From a virus, in IMG/VR virus record IMGVR_UViG_3300035698_016077, positions 1-40,910 of that record: 40,910 nt of DNA; one strand, 5' to 3'. This document shows, in pieces, positions 15,842 to 24,938 of the stretch (position 1 is the stretch's first letter; each line of letters starts with the position of its first letter). The notes beneath the pieces are model-generated. The model was not told the DNA's origin, did not search any database, and worked only from the letters and a program-made list of their open reading frames with translations. The position numbers and the translations under genes were made by a program.

Positions 15842-16146
15842 TGAGCGTAGTAATTTTAACAGATAAGAATTTTTATGATATAATTTTGAATAGTGAGAAA
15901 GCCCTGGTTGAATTTTGGGCTAGTTGGTGTCCTCCATGTAAAATGATGGCACCTATCCTTGAAGACCTATCGAATGAGAACACAGAAGTTATGGTGTGCA
16001 AGGTTAACTCAGATCAGAATCAATACGGTGCTCAGTCTAACAATGTTACTTCTATGCCTACATTCATTTATTACGAAAAAGGTCAAGAGGTTACTAGATT
16101 AGTTGGTGCTCAACCAAAAGCTAAGTTGGAAAAATTGATAAAATGA
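15841..16146 (+). CDS. trxA: Thioredoxin
   Basis: A 101-residue thioredoxin of standard length with the redox motif WCPPC near residues 30-34, the preceding ALVEFWAS strand, KVNSDQNQ, and the cis-proline motif SMPTFIYY. It would act as a cytoplasmic disulfide reductant. The nearby NrdJ has a C-terminal Cys pair that needs such a donor, so supplying ribonucleotide reductase is the likely main job. I place the start at the ATG overlapping the previous stop (TGATG). A GTG three bases earlier is possible. Its own stop overlaps the next start in ATGA. Confidence 0.92.
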   Translation: MSVVILTDKNFYDIILNSEKALVEFWASWCPPCKMMAPILEDLSNENTEVMVCKVNSDQNQYGAQSNNVTSMPTFIYYEKGQEVTRLVGAQPKAKLEKLIK

Positions 16147-16916
16147 AAGCATCGATAATTATAGTAAATTATAACAGACCAGAATATTTGGTGGATTTTG
16201 TATTGTATTCAATACTGAAACAGAAAGTAGACTTTAATTTTGAATTGGTTTTTGTAGATGATGGGTCTAAGAATTCTCCAGATGAACTAATAGAATCCTA
16301 TATAAAAAAAGGGTTAAATATAAAGTATTTTAAAACAGGCAGAGAAGAGGAATCTTCTCCTGCTTACAGTATTAATGTAGGAATTAAGAAATCATTAGGA
16401 GAAGTAATAGTAATTTGTGGTTCAGACGTAATATGGCGTGATCAAATTTTACAGGAATTAGTAGATACTACATACAACAATTCGCTTAAAAAAGTCGTAG
16501 GACCATATGTTTTTGGGTTAAATTACGAATCTAGCCAAATGATCAAAAAAAATAAGAAAAATAATTTATATGATTCTTGTAAACGTGCAAAAACGAATAA
16601 TGTCATAGTATATTCTGGGGGGAAAAAATTTTCAGGATTGCCAATATATTTTTTATGTGCTTATAAAAGGGAGTTATTGTTTAGTGTAGGGGGAATAAAT
16701 GAAAAGTACAAAGTTCCAGGAGCAGAGGACGATGATTTCAATGCCAGATTAGAAGTGTTTGGGTGTAAACCAATTTGGATAAACAGGACAGCTTATCATT
16801 ATTATCATTACAATGAAATTAAAATAAATAACAATTTCAAAAATAGAAAAATATTTAAAAATAGAGACAAAAATAAATATATTGCAAATGAAGGCATTGA
16901 ATGGGGAAAATTATGA
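16143..16916 (+). CDS. GT2-family glycosyltransferase (MKASI paralogue 1)
   Basis: A 257-residue inverting-type GT-A glycosyltransferase. It shows IIIVNYNRPEYL (5-16), LVFVDDGS (35-42), the donor-site motif CGSDVIW (92-98, in the place of D-x-D) and a late EDDDFNARLEVFGCKPIW segment typical of the catalytic-base region. No membrane helix follows, so it is probably a soluble cytoplasmic enzyme. It is one of three close paralogues in the window (with the genes at 16966 and 22227), sharing the MKAS start and the G-x-D-V-I-W and CxPxWI blocks. ATGA coupling ties it to thioredoxin. Sugar specificity is unknown. Confidence 0.82.
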   Translation: MKASIIIVNYNRPEYLVDFVLYSILKQKVDFNFELVFVDDGSKNSPDELIESYIKKGLNIKYFKTGREEESSPAYSINVGIKKSLGEVIVICGSDVIWRDQILQELVDTTYNNSLKKVVGPYVFGLNYESSQMIKKNKKNNLYDSCKRAKTNNVIVYSGGKKFSGLPIYFLCAYKRELLFSVGGINEKYKVPGAEDDDFNARLEVFGCKPIWINRTAYHYYHYNEIKINNNFKNRKIFKNRDKNKYIANEGIEWGKL

Positions 16917-16965
16917 TTCAATTATTCATATTGATTTCAAACATTTCACCTAAAGGACTTAATGA

Positions 16966-17862
16966 ATGAAAGCATCAATAGTTATGAGTAACTTCAATAG
17001 GCCAATACACTTATTGGATGATGTTTTATTTTCGATTTTAAATCAAAAAGTTGATTTTGATTTCGAGATTATTTTCATTGATGACGGATCAGATGAGTCT
17101 CCGTTAAAATTGATAAATTCGTATATCGAGCAAGGGCTTGCAATTAAATTTTACAGAACTTATAATAAAAAAATGACTTCACCGGCTTACGCTTTAAACG
17201 TTGGGATCAAAAAAACCAAAGGAGAAATAATTGTACTTTGTGGAGCAGATGTTATTTGGATAGAGCAAATTCTTCAACCGTTAGTTGACAGTTTCGAGGG
17301 TAAATCCATGGAATATGTGGCTGGATCTACTGTTATCGGATTAAGCCTTAAAGGAAATGAAACACTTAAAAATATATCCAGACAAAAATGGCCAAATATT
17401 TTACATGCAATGAAGTTCATTTCTAAAGAAGGAGAACAGATAAATTTAGATTCTCTTGCTCCTAGATCTCATGTCCCTAGAGAAGATTCAGATTTTCATA
17501 ACGTAAAGTCAAGTCCAAGAAAAATGCGAAAGGCTTTTTCTGGACTTCCTGTTTATTTTTTAAGTGCTTACAGGAGAGAATTGTTGTATGAAGTTAAGGG
17601 GATTAACGAAAAGTTTGAAGAACCTTGTGGAGATGATGACGAGTTTAATAGAAGACTTCAGATATTTGGGTGCATTCCTATGTGGATAGACAAAGTTGCT
17701 CTTCATTACTACCATTATAATGGAGAGGTTCAAGGATATAGACGATCAGATAAAAATGTCCCGTTTCTTAAAGAACAAAATACTAAAAAATATAAAGCAA
17801 ATGTAAAAACTGATTGGGGAATATTGTCGGACAAAAAGGAAACAGATGAGGTCAAAGAATAA
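16966..17862 (+). CDS. GT2-family glycosyltransferase (MKASI paralogue 2)
   Basis: A 298-residue paralogue of the preceding gene: IVMSNFNRPIHL, IIFIDDGSDESP, LCGADVIWIEQIL, FSGLPVYFLSAYRRELL and GDDDEFNRRLQIFGCIPMWI occur in the same order. It has an extra 25-30 residue basic insertion before the FSGLP block compared with paralogue 1. After a 49-base gap with no recognisable element, AAAGGA precedes the ATG. The three paralogues probably transfer different sugars or act at successive positions in one glycan. This is inference from duplication plus divergence. Confidence 0.82.
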   Translation: MKASIVMSNFNRPIHLLDDVLFSILNQKVDFDFEIIFIDDGSDESPLKLINSYIEQGLAIKFYRTYNKKMTSPAYALNVGIKKTKGEIIVLCGADVIWIEQILQPLVDSFEGKSMEYVAGSTVIGLSLKGNETLKNISRQKWPNILHAMKFISKEGEQINLDSLAPRSHVPREDSDFHNVKSSPRKMRKAFSGLPVYFLSAYRRELLYEVKGINEKFEEPCGDDDEFNRRLQIFGCIPMWIDKVALHYYHYNGEVQGYRRSDKNVPFLKEQNTKKYKANVKTDWGILSDKKETDEVKE

Positions 17863-17864
17863 GG

Positions 17865-18689
17865 ATGAAATCAATATTGATATTAGGTGGAGATGGTATG
17901 TTGGGATATCAAATGTTCAAACATCTTTCTAAACGTTATGATGATGTGTATTGCACAATAAGGGGATCATTAGAAGATCTTGAAGAATTTGAAATTTACA
18001 ATGAAGAGAATACATTGGATTCTATTGATTTGTATACAGATTTTAATTTGTTAAAAATAATAGTTAAAGAAAAACAAATTGACACAATCATAAATTGTGC
18101 AGGATTAATAAGGCAAAGAGATAATTTATCGAAATCTATGATGATTTTTATCAATAGTTATTTACCTCATCTTTTAGTGGAAACTTTTAAAGATTGTGTA
18201 ACATTTAATTTTGGTACAGATTGTTACAAAGATGATGATTTTTATGGCAGGACTAAAAATTTGGGAGAAGTTGTAGCTGATAATGCAGTTTTTATTCGTA
18301 GCTCTATTATTGGAAGAGAGATAAAAAACAAGAAGTCTTTTCTAGAATGGATACTGGGTAGCGAAGGAAAGACAATCAAAGGTTACAAAAACTTTATGTA
18401 CAATGGCATTACTACTTTAGAAATGTCTAAGTTTGTGGATTGTGCATTGCGAAATCTAGATAAGTGTAAAGGACAATTTTTTCAAGTAGTAAGCGATCCG
18501 ATTTCTAAATATGATATAGTAGAAAAAGTAATTCGTATTTTTGATATAAAGGGTGTTGTTTTGTTGTCTGATGTGGACGTTGAAGAAGATAAAACTTTAA
18601 TACAATCGAAAACAGTAGATAAGCTCAATTTAGTAGTCCCGTCATGGGAAGAAATGATTCAAAGCGTAAAGGATGATGAAAATGCTTGA
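17865..18689 (+). CDS. fnlB: NAD(P)-dependent sugar reductase, FnlB/WbjC/CapF-like
   Basis: A 274-residue extended SDR of the RmlD class. The cofactor site is ILGGDGMLGYQ (residues 6-16), NCAGLIRQRDN marks the second strand, and YGRTKNLGE supplies the catalytic Tyr and Lys. The RmlD-type ending is shorter than in full CapF, which carries an extra C-terminal cupin-like domain that is missing here. With the two genes that follow it matches the three-enzyme route from UDP-GlcNAc to UDP-N-acetyl-L-fucosamine, where this enzyme reduces the 4-keto intermediate. On sequence alone dTDP-4-dehydrorhamnose reductase is an alternative, but no rhamnose-pathway partners are present. The pathway assignment rests on the neighbours. 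Confidence 0.72.
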   Translation: MKSILILGGDGMLGYQMFKHLSKRYDDVYCTIRGSLEDLEEFEIYNEENTLDSIDLYTDFNLLKIIVKEKQIDTIINCAGLIRQRDNLSKSMMIFINSYLPHLLVETFKDCVTFNFGTDCYKDDDFYGRTKNLGEVVADNAVFIRSSIIGREIKNKKSFLEWILGSEGKTIKGYKNFMYNGITTLEMSKFVDCALRNLDKCKGQFFQVVSDPISKYDIVEKVIRIFDIKGVVLLSDVDVEEDKTLIQSKTVDKLNLVVPSWEEMIQSVKDDENA

Positions 18690-19662
18690 TTTAAATGGAA
18701 AGAAAGTATTGGTAACTGGAGGGACAGGTTCTTTAGGCAAAATTTTATGTAAAACTTTATTGTCTAATTTTTCTCTTGATATGTTGCGTATTATCTCTAG
18801 AGACGAAGCTAAACAATATTTTATGAAAATGGATTTACCTGAAATTGATTATATGATTGGTGATATAAGAGATATAAGATCAGTTGAAAGAGCTATGAGA
18901 GATATAGATGTTGTGTTTAATGCGGCAGCTCTAAAACAAGTCCCTTCCTGTGAAGAGTTCCCATATGAAGCAGTTTGCACTAACGTAAAGGGAGCACAAA
19001 ACATTGTAGATGTAGCTAGTAATTTTAAACCTCAAGTTGTTGTTGGTATATCTACAGATAAAGCGGTGAAGCCTGTCAATGTTATGGGCATGACTAAATC
19101 GATACAGGAAAGAATATTTACCAATGCTAACAAGGCTAATGAGAGTACTAGGTTTATTTGTGTAAGATACGGTAATGTATTGACTTCAAGAGGATCTGTT
19201 ATTCCAGTGTTCATGGAACAATTGAAAAATAATAGGGATATTACTCTAACAACAGAAGATATGACTAGGTTTTTGTTGACATTAGATAGAGCGGTTCAGA
19301 CGGTATTGGACGCTATTAAAATCGCGAATAAGGGAGAAACACTTATCCCTATCATAAAATCTACCAAGGTTATCGATATGGCGAAAACGATGATTGAGAT
19401 ATTTAATCCGAAATCAAACATAGAAATAACAGGTATTAGACCTGGCGAAAAAATACATGAGATATTAGTAAGCGAAGAGGAATGTAACAGGACGTATAAA
19501 GTGTCAGATGATTATTACACTATTCTTCCTGTGAATTTTGAATCAACAAGAGAGATAACTTTCGTTAATTTGGATAAAGAATATTCTTCAAAAGATAATA
19601 TGATGAACGAAGAAGAGTTGAAGCAGTTGATAGCTAACAATAAGTTCGAAGGAACAGAGTAA
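18682..19662 (+). CDS. fnlA: UDP-GlcNAc 4,6-dehydratase (5-inverting), FnlA/WbjB/CapE-like
   Basis: A 326-residue extended SDR. VLVTGGTGSLGK binds NAD. AALKQVPSCEEFPYEA and GISTDKAVKPVN are signature segments of the FlaA1/CapE group. VMGMTKSI shows Met in place of the usual catalytic Tyr of the Y-x3-K motif, a hallmark of the inverting dehydratases. RPGEKIHEIL is the family's C-terminal motif. It would start the UDP-L-FucNAc route. The frame is open to 18673, but I prefer the ATG at 18682 because AAAGGA (18668-18673) is then correctly spaced. It overlaps fnlB by eight bases. Confidence 0.83.
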   Translation: MLDLNGKKVLVTGGTGSLGKILCKTLLSNFSLDMLRIISRDEAKQYFMKMDLPEIDYMIGDIRDIRSVERAMRDIDVVFNAAALKQVPSCEEFPYEAVCTNVKGAQNIVDVASNFKPQVVVGISTDKAVKPVNVMGMTKSIQERIFTNANKANESTRFICVRYGNVLTSRGSVIPVFMEQLKNNRDITLTTEDMTRFLLTLDRAVQTVLDAIKIANKGETLIPIIKSTKVIDMAKTMIEIFNPKSNIEITGIRPGEKIHEILVSEEECNRTYKVSDDYYTILPVNFESTREITFVNLDKEYSSKDNMMNEEELKQLIANNKFEGTE

Positions 19663-19663
19663 C

Positions 19664-20743
19664 GTGAAACTAGTCACAATATTGGGAACCAGACCTGAGA
19701 TCATAAGACTTAGTTGTTTGATCCCAAAGCTTGATGATTTTTTTGATCATAAGCTCATTTTTACTGGACAAAACTACACTAGAAATTTGTCTGATGTTTT
19801 CTTTGAAGAACTCAATGTGAGAACTCCAGACATTTCTTTAAATTGTAAGGTCAATACGACTATGGAACAAATCTCTATAATATTGAAAGAATCTGAAAAG
19901 TTTTTCAAAGAGATTCAGCCTGATAAGGTTTTAGTGCTAGGAGATACCAATAGTGGGCTGTCGGCTTTTGTAGCTAAAAGAATGGGCATCAAAGTGTATC
20001 ATATGGAAGCTGGGAACAGATGTTATGATGACAAAGTACCAGAAGAAGTCAATAGAAGAGTAATAGATCATAGTAGTGATGTGTTAATGCCATACACAGA
20101 AAGAAGTAAGTCCAACCTAGTTAGAGAAGGCATTAATCCGCATAACATATATGTTACTGGAAATCCTATCAAGGAAGTTCTAGATGAGTATAGTGAAGAA
20201 ATTAATGGAAGTAAGATCAAAAAAACATTAGGAGTTAATAGTGGTGGATATTTTTTGGTAACGGCTCATCGTGCAGAAAACGTAGATATAAAAGATAGAT
20301 TGTTGCAGATAGCAGAATCATTAAAGAGAACATATGACAAGTATAAGTTACCCATTATATTTAGTACTCATCCAAGAACTAGAGACAAATTAATGGATGA
20401 AGGAATTGACAGTATTGAAGGCGTTAATTTTATTGAACCTTTAGGATTTTTTGATTTTGTTAATTTAGAGAAAGATGCTTTTTGTGTGTTGACTGATTCT
20501 GGAACAGTTCAAGAAGAAACTTGTATTTTCAAGGTTTCCTCAGTCACCATTAGGGATACCACTGAAAGATTGGAAGCAATTGAATGTGGTAGTAGTATTT
20601 TGTCCGGAGTTGATCCCGAATCTGTGATGTCTTGTATAAATCTTTCTTTATCTATGAAAAATGATTGGAATTCACCATCGGAGTATGTAAAAACAAATGT
20701 AAGCGATACAGTCGTTAATATTCTAGGCAATGCAACTAATTAA
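19664..20743 (+). CDS. fnlC: UDP-HexNAc 2-epimerase, FnlC/WbjD/CapG-like
   Basis: A 359-residue GT-B-fold epimerase of normal length. LGTRPEIIRLS opens the family. FTGQNY, VLVLGDTNS, YHMEAGNRCYDDKVPEE, NRRVIDHSSDV, YVTGNP, TAHRAENV, THPR and LTDSGTVQEE follow in order. M-E-A-G-N-R-C is the version seen in WbjD/CapG rather than the V-E-A-G-L-R-T of WecB/MnaA, so the last step to UDP-N-acetyl-L-fucosamine is favoured over UDP-ManNAc formation. The GTG start is two bases after the fnlA stop, with AAGGAA upstream. It ends the three-gene sugar-nucleotide cassette. Confidence 0.83.
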   Translation: MKLVTILGTRPEIIRLSCLIPKLDDFFDHKLIFTGQNYTRNLSDVFFEELNVRTPDISLNCKVNTTMEQISIILKESEKFFKEIQPDKVLVLGDTNSGLSAFVAKRMGIKVYHMEAGNRCYDDKVPEEVNRRVIDHSSDVLMPYTERSKSNLVREGINPHNIYVTGNPIKEVLDEYSEEINGSKIKKTLGVNSGGYFLVTAHRAENVDIKDRLLQIAESLKRTYDKYKLPIIFSTHPRTRDKLMDEGIDSIEGVNFIEPLGFFDFVNLEKDAFCVLTDSGTVQEETCIFKVSSVTIRDTTERLEAIECGSSILSGVDPESVMSCINLSLSMKNDWNSPSEYVKTNVSDTVVNILGNATN

Positions 20744-20758
20744 AAAGGTTGGGATATA

Positions 20759-21662
20759 ATGAATAAAGAAATAGCCATATTCTATTTCATGTATACTGGT
20801 AGGTGCAATTTTAACTGTCCTTATTGTGCAGGAGAAGATTCTGGTGCTAAAAAACGTATATCAGATTTTGATCCTGTTATCAACAAGCAAGTCGTAAAAA
20901 AAAATAAAGAATTTACCATACGACATAAACATTAAGGTGGCTGTCAATGGAGAGCCTTTTGTGTCTACGGAGGTTCTTGATACTGTACTCAAATTTAATG
21001 ATAGCTTAAACGTTAAAACAATTGGTTTTGATTCCAATATTGGATGCAACTGGTCAGTTATAAAAGATTTTTGTTCAAAAGTAAATAAGGATAAATTTTT
21101 TATGTGTTGCTCTTATCATGAATCTCAAATAGACTTTGATAAGTATTTGAAAAGAATGATAGAACTAAATGATATGGGAATAAATCTTAGATCTGTCTTG
21201 ATTATGTATCCTGATAAAATAGATACCATAATAAAAATTAGTAATGACTTTAAAAATATGGGAATTAGATCTAGAATTCATCCTTTATTGGGAAATTACA
21301 ATGGTCTTAGTTATCCGTCTTCATATAATAAGGAAGATTTAGATAAGATAGAGAAGATTTGTGATTCTAAATTTTATTTCAACACAATGTTTAAAAGTAA
21401 GTCAACTAAAGGCAAGGAGTGCTGGGCAGGAGAAAAGGCAGCATTTGTAAAATCGGATGGTGAAGTTACCACATGTTGGGAGAAGGAAAGTTTAGGTAAT
21501 TTGCTAGATACTGGATTGAAGTTAAAAAAACATGGTAGAATTTGTAATACTAAAAACGATACTTGTCCAGATACTTGTGTTTGGTTAAAGGAATTGGATT
21601 TAAGTTGTGATAGGGAAATTTTTCCTTGGGGAAGTTTTTACGCTGAAAAGATAGGGAATTAA
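20759..21662 (+). pseudogene. Radical SAM protein with a frameshift at an A9 run
   Basis: The ATG at 20759 begins a frame with FMYTGRCNFNCPYCAGE, giving the C-x3-C-x2-C iron-sulfur motif (C16, C20, C23). That frame stops at 20935. The same protein continues in another frame, open from 20898, and runs to 21662 with DINIKVAVNGEPFVSTEV, a TIM-barrel-like middle and a SPASM-like C-terminal Cys region (KECWAGEKAAFV, DGEVTTCWE, CPDTCVWL). The break is a run of nine A at 20896-20904; eight A would restore one 300-residue protein. This may be a sequencing or assembly error, a real inactivating insertion, or slippage. Such enzymes modify peptides or sugars by radical chemistry, and the substrate here is unknown. 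Confidence 0.8.
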
Positions 21663-21663
21663 A

Positions 21664-22230
21664 ATGAAGAAGATATTTAAAAAGATAATAAAAAAATTAG
21701 GACTAAATCCAGATCAAAAAAAGATGGTTGAGACTGTTCAATCTTTCGTGAGCGAAGATGATAGCGTAATAGATATTGGATGTGGGATAAAACAATTTAC
21801 TAGACATTTAAAATGTGGCAAGCTGATAGGGGTTGATATCTTTGAAGACTACTTAGAAGAAAATGACATATGTTGTGACCTCAAAGATATTAAAGACCAT
21901 ATAGAAGAAAAATCTTTTGACGTTTGTGTGGCTATAGATTTAATAGAGCACTTGAAGAAAGATGACGGATTTAAACTGTTGGAAAATTTAGAATCAATAG
22001 CCAAAAAAAATGTCATTATATTTACTCCTAATTTTTGGATTGAAAACAAGCCAAAAACAAATGAAGTAGATGCTAACAATCCTAGTACATGGGGAAATGG
22101 CAATCCTCATCAAACGCATATTAGTTTTTGGGAAGAAAAAGATTTTGACAACTTGGGATATAAAAAATTGGAACTTAGTGATGGGTTGAAAAACGATTAT
22201 ATTTTTGTAAGTAAAACACTAAGTAAATGA
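21664..22230 (+). CDS. Class I SAM-dependent methyltransferase
   Basis: A 188-residue methyltransferase: VIDIGCGIKQF (35-45) is motif I, LIGVDIF holds the acidic residue that contacts the SAM ribose, and VAIDLIEHLKKDDG resembles motif IV of the UbiG/Methyltransf_11 type. IIFTPNFW follows the strand after it. It is probably cytoplasmic. The first 20 residues are Lys-rich. It starts one base after the radical SAM stop and its own stop overlaps the next glycosyltransferase (ATGA). In glycan clusters such enzymes often methylate a sugar, but O-, N- or protein methylation cannot be told apart here. Confidence 0.8.
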   Translation: MKKIFKKIIKKLGLNPDQKKMVETVQSFVSEDDSVIDIGCGIKQFTRHLKCGKLIGVDIFEDYLEENDICCDLKDIKDHIEEKSFDVCVAIDLIEHLKKDDGFKLLENLESIAKKNVIIFTPNFWIENKPKTNEVDANNPSTWGNGNPHQTHISFWEEKDFDNLGYKKLELSDGLKNDYIFVSKTLSK

Positions 22231-23069
22231 AAGCGTCCATAGTCATATGCGCATATAATAGAACTTTAGATTTAATCGATAAAGTTATGTGGTCCATTAG
22301 CAAACAGGTTGCAAACTTTCCATTTGAGATAATTTTCATAGATGATGGTTCTGAAATATCTCCTAAAGAAGCTGTTTCAAGATACAACACAAAAAGCAAT
22401 ATAAGATATTTTGAAACCTTTAAATATGGGCCAACCTCTCCTGGCATTGCATACAATATAGGAATCAAAAAGGCCAAAGGAGAAGTCGTTGTTTTGTGTG
22501 GAGCAGATGTTATATGGTCAGAACAAATGTTACAAGAAATAGTAGATATCACATGCAGCGTAGACGGGATGAAGTGGGTAGTTGGACCATTGGTTTATGG
22601 ATTGAACTTACAAGGAAATAAAGTAATAGATGAAACTCCTAGAGAATTGTGGAAAAATCTTCCTAATAAAATAAAACACCCTTCCTCAAGAAAGAAGAGA
22701 TCAGAGCATTGTGTACTAACTTATTCTGGACCATTGAGAAATGATGAAGTACCTCATGGATTGCCATTGCATTTCTTGAGTGCTTATAAAAGAGAATTAT
22801 TACGTAAAGTCAGAGGTTTTAATGAAGACTTCATAGGTCCAGAGTATGATGATACGGAGTTCAATAAAAGATTAGAAATGTTTGGATGTAAGCCAATATG
22901 GATTAATAAGACAGCATATCATTATAATCATCACAAAATAAATAATTATGGTAGCTGGATAGGTTCCATTGATATGGAACACAATAAAAACATATTTAAG
23001 AATCAGAAGCAGTGCGTAGTTAATTTAAATAGGAAATGGGGAGTTTTAAATGACGAAAATAAACACTAG
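22227..23069 (+). CDS. GT2-family glycosyltransferase (MKASI paralogue 3)
   Basis: A 280-residue paralogue of the genes at 16143 and 16966. IVICAYNRTLDL, IIFIDDGSEISP, LCGADVIWSEQML, HGLPLHFLSAYKRELLRK, EYDDTEFNKRLEMFGCKPIWI and a closing KWGVLND are shared in order. Like the others it has no membrane helix. Its 5.3-kb separation from the pair, with the sugar-nucleotide genes between, suggests block insertion or rearrangement within the island. It overlaps its upstream neighbour by four bases and the downstream gene by 20 bases. Confidence 0.82.
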   Translation: MKASIVICAYNRTLDLIDKVMWSISKQVANFPFEIIFIDDGSEISPKEAVSRYNTKSNIRYFETFKYGPTSPGIAYNIGIKKAKGEVVVLCGADVIWSEQMLQEIVDITCSVDGMKWVVGPLVYGLNLQGNKVIDETPRELWKNLPNKIKHPSSRKKRSEHCVLTYSGPLRNDEVPHGLPLHFLSAYKRELLRKVRGFNEDFIGPEYDDTEFNKRLEMFGCKPIWINKTAYHYNHHKINNYGSWIGSIDMEHNKNIFKNQKQCVVNLNRKWGVLNDENKH

Positions 23070-24006
23070 TTCTAACAACATCTCAAATTGGCATTTGCAA
23101 AAAATTCCTAAAATAGCCTATTTTTATTGGGGAAAGCAACCTCTTTCTTTTTTGAGATGGTTAACCTTGTATTCTTTCAGGAAGTATAATCCTGATTGGA
23201 AAATAAAACTATATGTTCCAAGCAAGCCATCTTCATTTAGAGCGTGGAAAACTTTCGAACAAGCAGGGTATGATGGAGAAGATTGGTTCGAAAAAATATC
23301 CTTGATACCAGGGATTGAGATAGTTAGTTTTAATTTTAAAGACATAGGACTAGAAAATGATTTATCAGAAGTACATAAGTCTGATATTTTGCGTTTATAC
23401 TTATTAGCTAATTTTGGTGGGTTGTGGTCGGATATGGATATATTATATTTTAAGTCACTAAACGATGCTTACTTTAATAAGAGAAAAAATAAAGATATGG
23501 ATACTGTAATTTCATATACTTTAAGAGATAAAACAAATGCAAAAATAAAATCGAAAGGATACTATTCAATAGGGTTTTTAATGTCTTCAAAGGATAATAA
23601 TTTTTATTCAAGTTTATACACTGTTGCTAAAAATACAAGTTTAGATTTGACTGACGTTGATAAAAATAGAAATGGTAAGAATTATCAAATTTATGGTTCT
23701 ATTGTGTTCCATCGGGTATATCCTGACCCTCCTTCTAGTTGTCATAGTATTCGTAAAAATCTGGTATATTATATTGGAGCACAAAAAACATCTTTAAAGA
23801 AAATGTGCGAAAAACACATAAAGCATCCCGAAGATGCAATTGGTATTCATTGGTACGGGGGAAGCCCAATCAGTAATTATTGGGAAAGAAAAGTTAAGCT
23901 CAACAATATTGATAAGTTGACTAATAACACCATAGTCAATTATGTCAAAGAGATCAGAGATTTACATGGATTACCATTATTAATAGATGAGGATATAAAA
24001 TTTTGA
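23050..24006 (+). CDS. GT32-like glycosyltransferase with DXD motif
   Basis: A 318-residue protein of the sugar-binding DXD (GT32, Och1/capsular) type. IPKIAYFYWGKQPLSF (19-34) is the family's opening motif. HKSDILRLYLLANFGG followed by LWSDMDI gives the D-x-D at 128-130. IGIHWYGGSP near 270 supplies a conserved His region. Such enzymes are metal-dependent and use nucleotide sugars. No membrane segment is visible, so it is presumably cytoplasmic in the infected cell. GGAG precedes the ATG inside the previous gene, and its own stop overlaps a TTG start. Acceptor and donor are unknown. Confidence 0.8.
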   Translation: MTKINTSSNNISNWHLQKIPKIAYFYWGKQPLSFLRWLTLYSFRKYNPDWKIKLYVPSKPSSFRAWKTFEQAGYDGEDWFEKISLIPGIEIVSFNFKDIGLENDLSEVHKSDILRLYLLANFGGLWSDMDILYFKSLNDAYFNKRKNKDMDTVISYTLRDKTNAKIKSKGYYSIGFLMSSKDNNFYSSLYTVAKNTSLDLTDVDKNRNGKNYQIYGSIVFHRVYPDPPSSCHSIRKNLVYYIGAQKTSLKKMCEKHIKHPEDAIGIHWYGGSPISNYWERKVKLNNIDKLTNNTIVNYVKEIRDLHGLPLLIDEDIKF

Positions 24007-24938
24007 AAATATTATGGCTTTCAATTGATAGATCTAGTAGAGTAGCAAAAATATTTGATCCTCTTCAAGAAGAAATTTGTAAAATTTCTGAAACTGAAAT
24101 TATGAAAGTTAAGCTTCCGTGTCAACCAGGTAAATGGCAAAGAGAATATAGAGAAAGAGATATGCCCAAAAGACTAGATATTGATTACGTTAACCAATTT
24201 GATACGGTCATTGTTGATGCACCATTTGCGTATAGAGATGATAATTGGAAAGACATAAAAGCAAAGAAGGTAATGATAGTAGAAGATTATCATGGTATGG
24301 TTCCTGAATTCACTAAGATATATTCAGATAATGGTTTTGAAACTTTCTTTTATCGCTATCAAGGATTTAAAAAATCGCATACTCATGTTAGTCATAGGAA
24401 CTTGGTGTGGTTTCCTCACAGTTTTGATCCAAATGTGATAAAGGATTATGGATTAAAAAAAGAAAATGATGCCCTGATGGTTGGAAGAATAGATAAATAT
24501 TTTTATCCGTTAAGGAACATGATAGTGAATAAATTAAACGGTAAATCATACTTCAGAAAAGTTAAAAGACCAGAAGATGGATCTGATAAGGCTTGGCCAG
24601 TAGGCTCTGATTATGGGAAATTATTGAATCAAAGTAAGATATCTTTTTGCTGTGTTAGTAGGTTTGATTATTCGTTACTTAAATTCATGGAAATTCCAGG
24701 TTGTAATTGTTTATTGTTCGGGGAAGTAACCAAACAAATAAGAGATTTAGGATTCATTCCAGGAGAAAATATGATAGAGATGAAACAGGGCAATGATATA
24801 CCTGATCTTGTTGAGTATTGGTTGGAAAGAGATGAAGAAAGAGAAGTAATATCTAGAAGAGGATATGAAATGGTGCAAAGTAAACATACGGCCAAGATAA
24901 GAGCAAAAGAATTATTGAAAGAATTGGAAAAAATATGA
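24003..24938 (+). CDS. GT-B glycosyltransferase, CgeB-like
   Basis: A 311-residue protein resembling CgeB and related GT-B enzymes. The N-terminal half has alternating strands (MKILWLSIDRS, DTVIVDAPFAYRDD, KVMIVEDYHGM). The C-terminal half has VWFPHSFDPNVI, DALMVGRID, the SKISFCCVSRFDYSLLKFMEIPG donor-binding region with its conserved Glu, and GFIPGENMIEM. The start is TTG, overlapping the previous TGA, with GAGG upstream. No other start gives a complete first strand. Its stop overlaps a small remnant gene. Substrates are unknown. Confidence 0.75.
   Translation: MKILWLSIDRSSRVAKIFDPLQEEICKISETEIMKVKLPCQPGKWQREYRERDMPKRLDIDYVNQFDTVIVDAPFAYRDDNWKDIKAKKVMIVEDYHGMVPEFTKIYSDNGFETFFYRYQGFKKSHTHVSHRNLVWFPHSFDPNVIKDYGLKKENDALMVGRIDKYFYPLRNMIVNKLNGKSYFRKVKRPEDGSDKAWPVGSDYGKLLNQSKISFCCVSRFDYSLLKFMEIPGCNCLLFGEVTKQIRDLGFIPGENMIEMKQGNDIPDLVEYWLERDEEREVISRRGYEMVQSKHTAKIRAKELLKELEKI

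Noticed and set aside
20755-20760. TATAAT before the radical SAM gene
   Set aside because: It overlaps the start codon and has no -35 partner.
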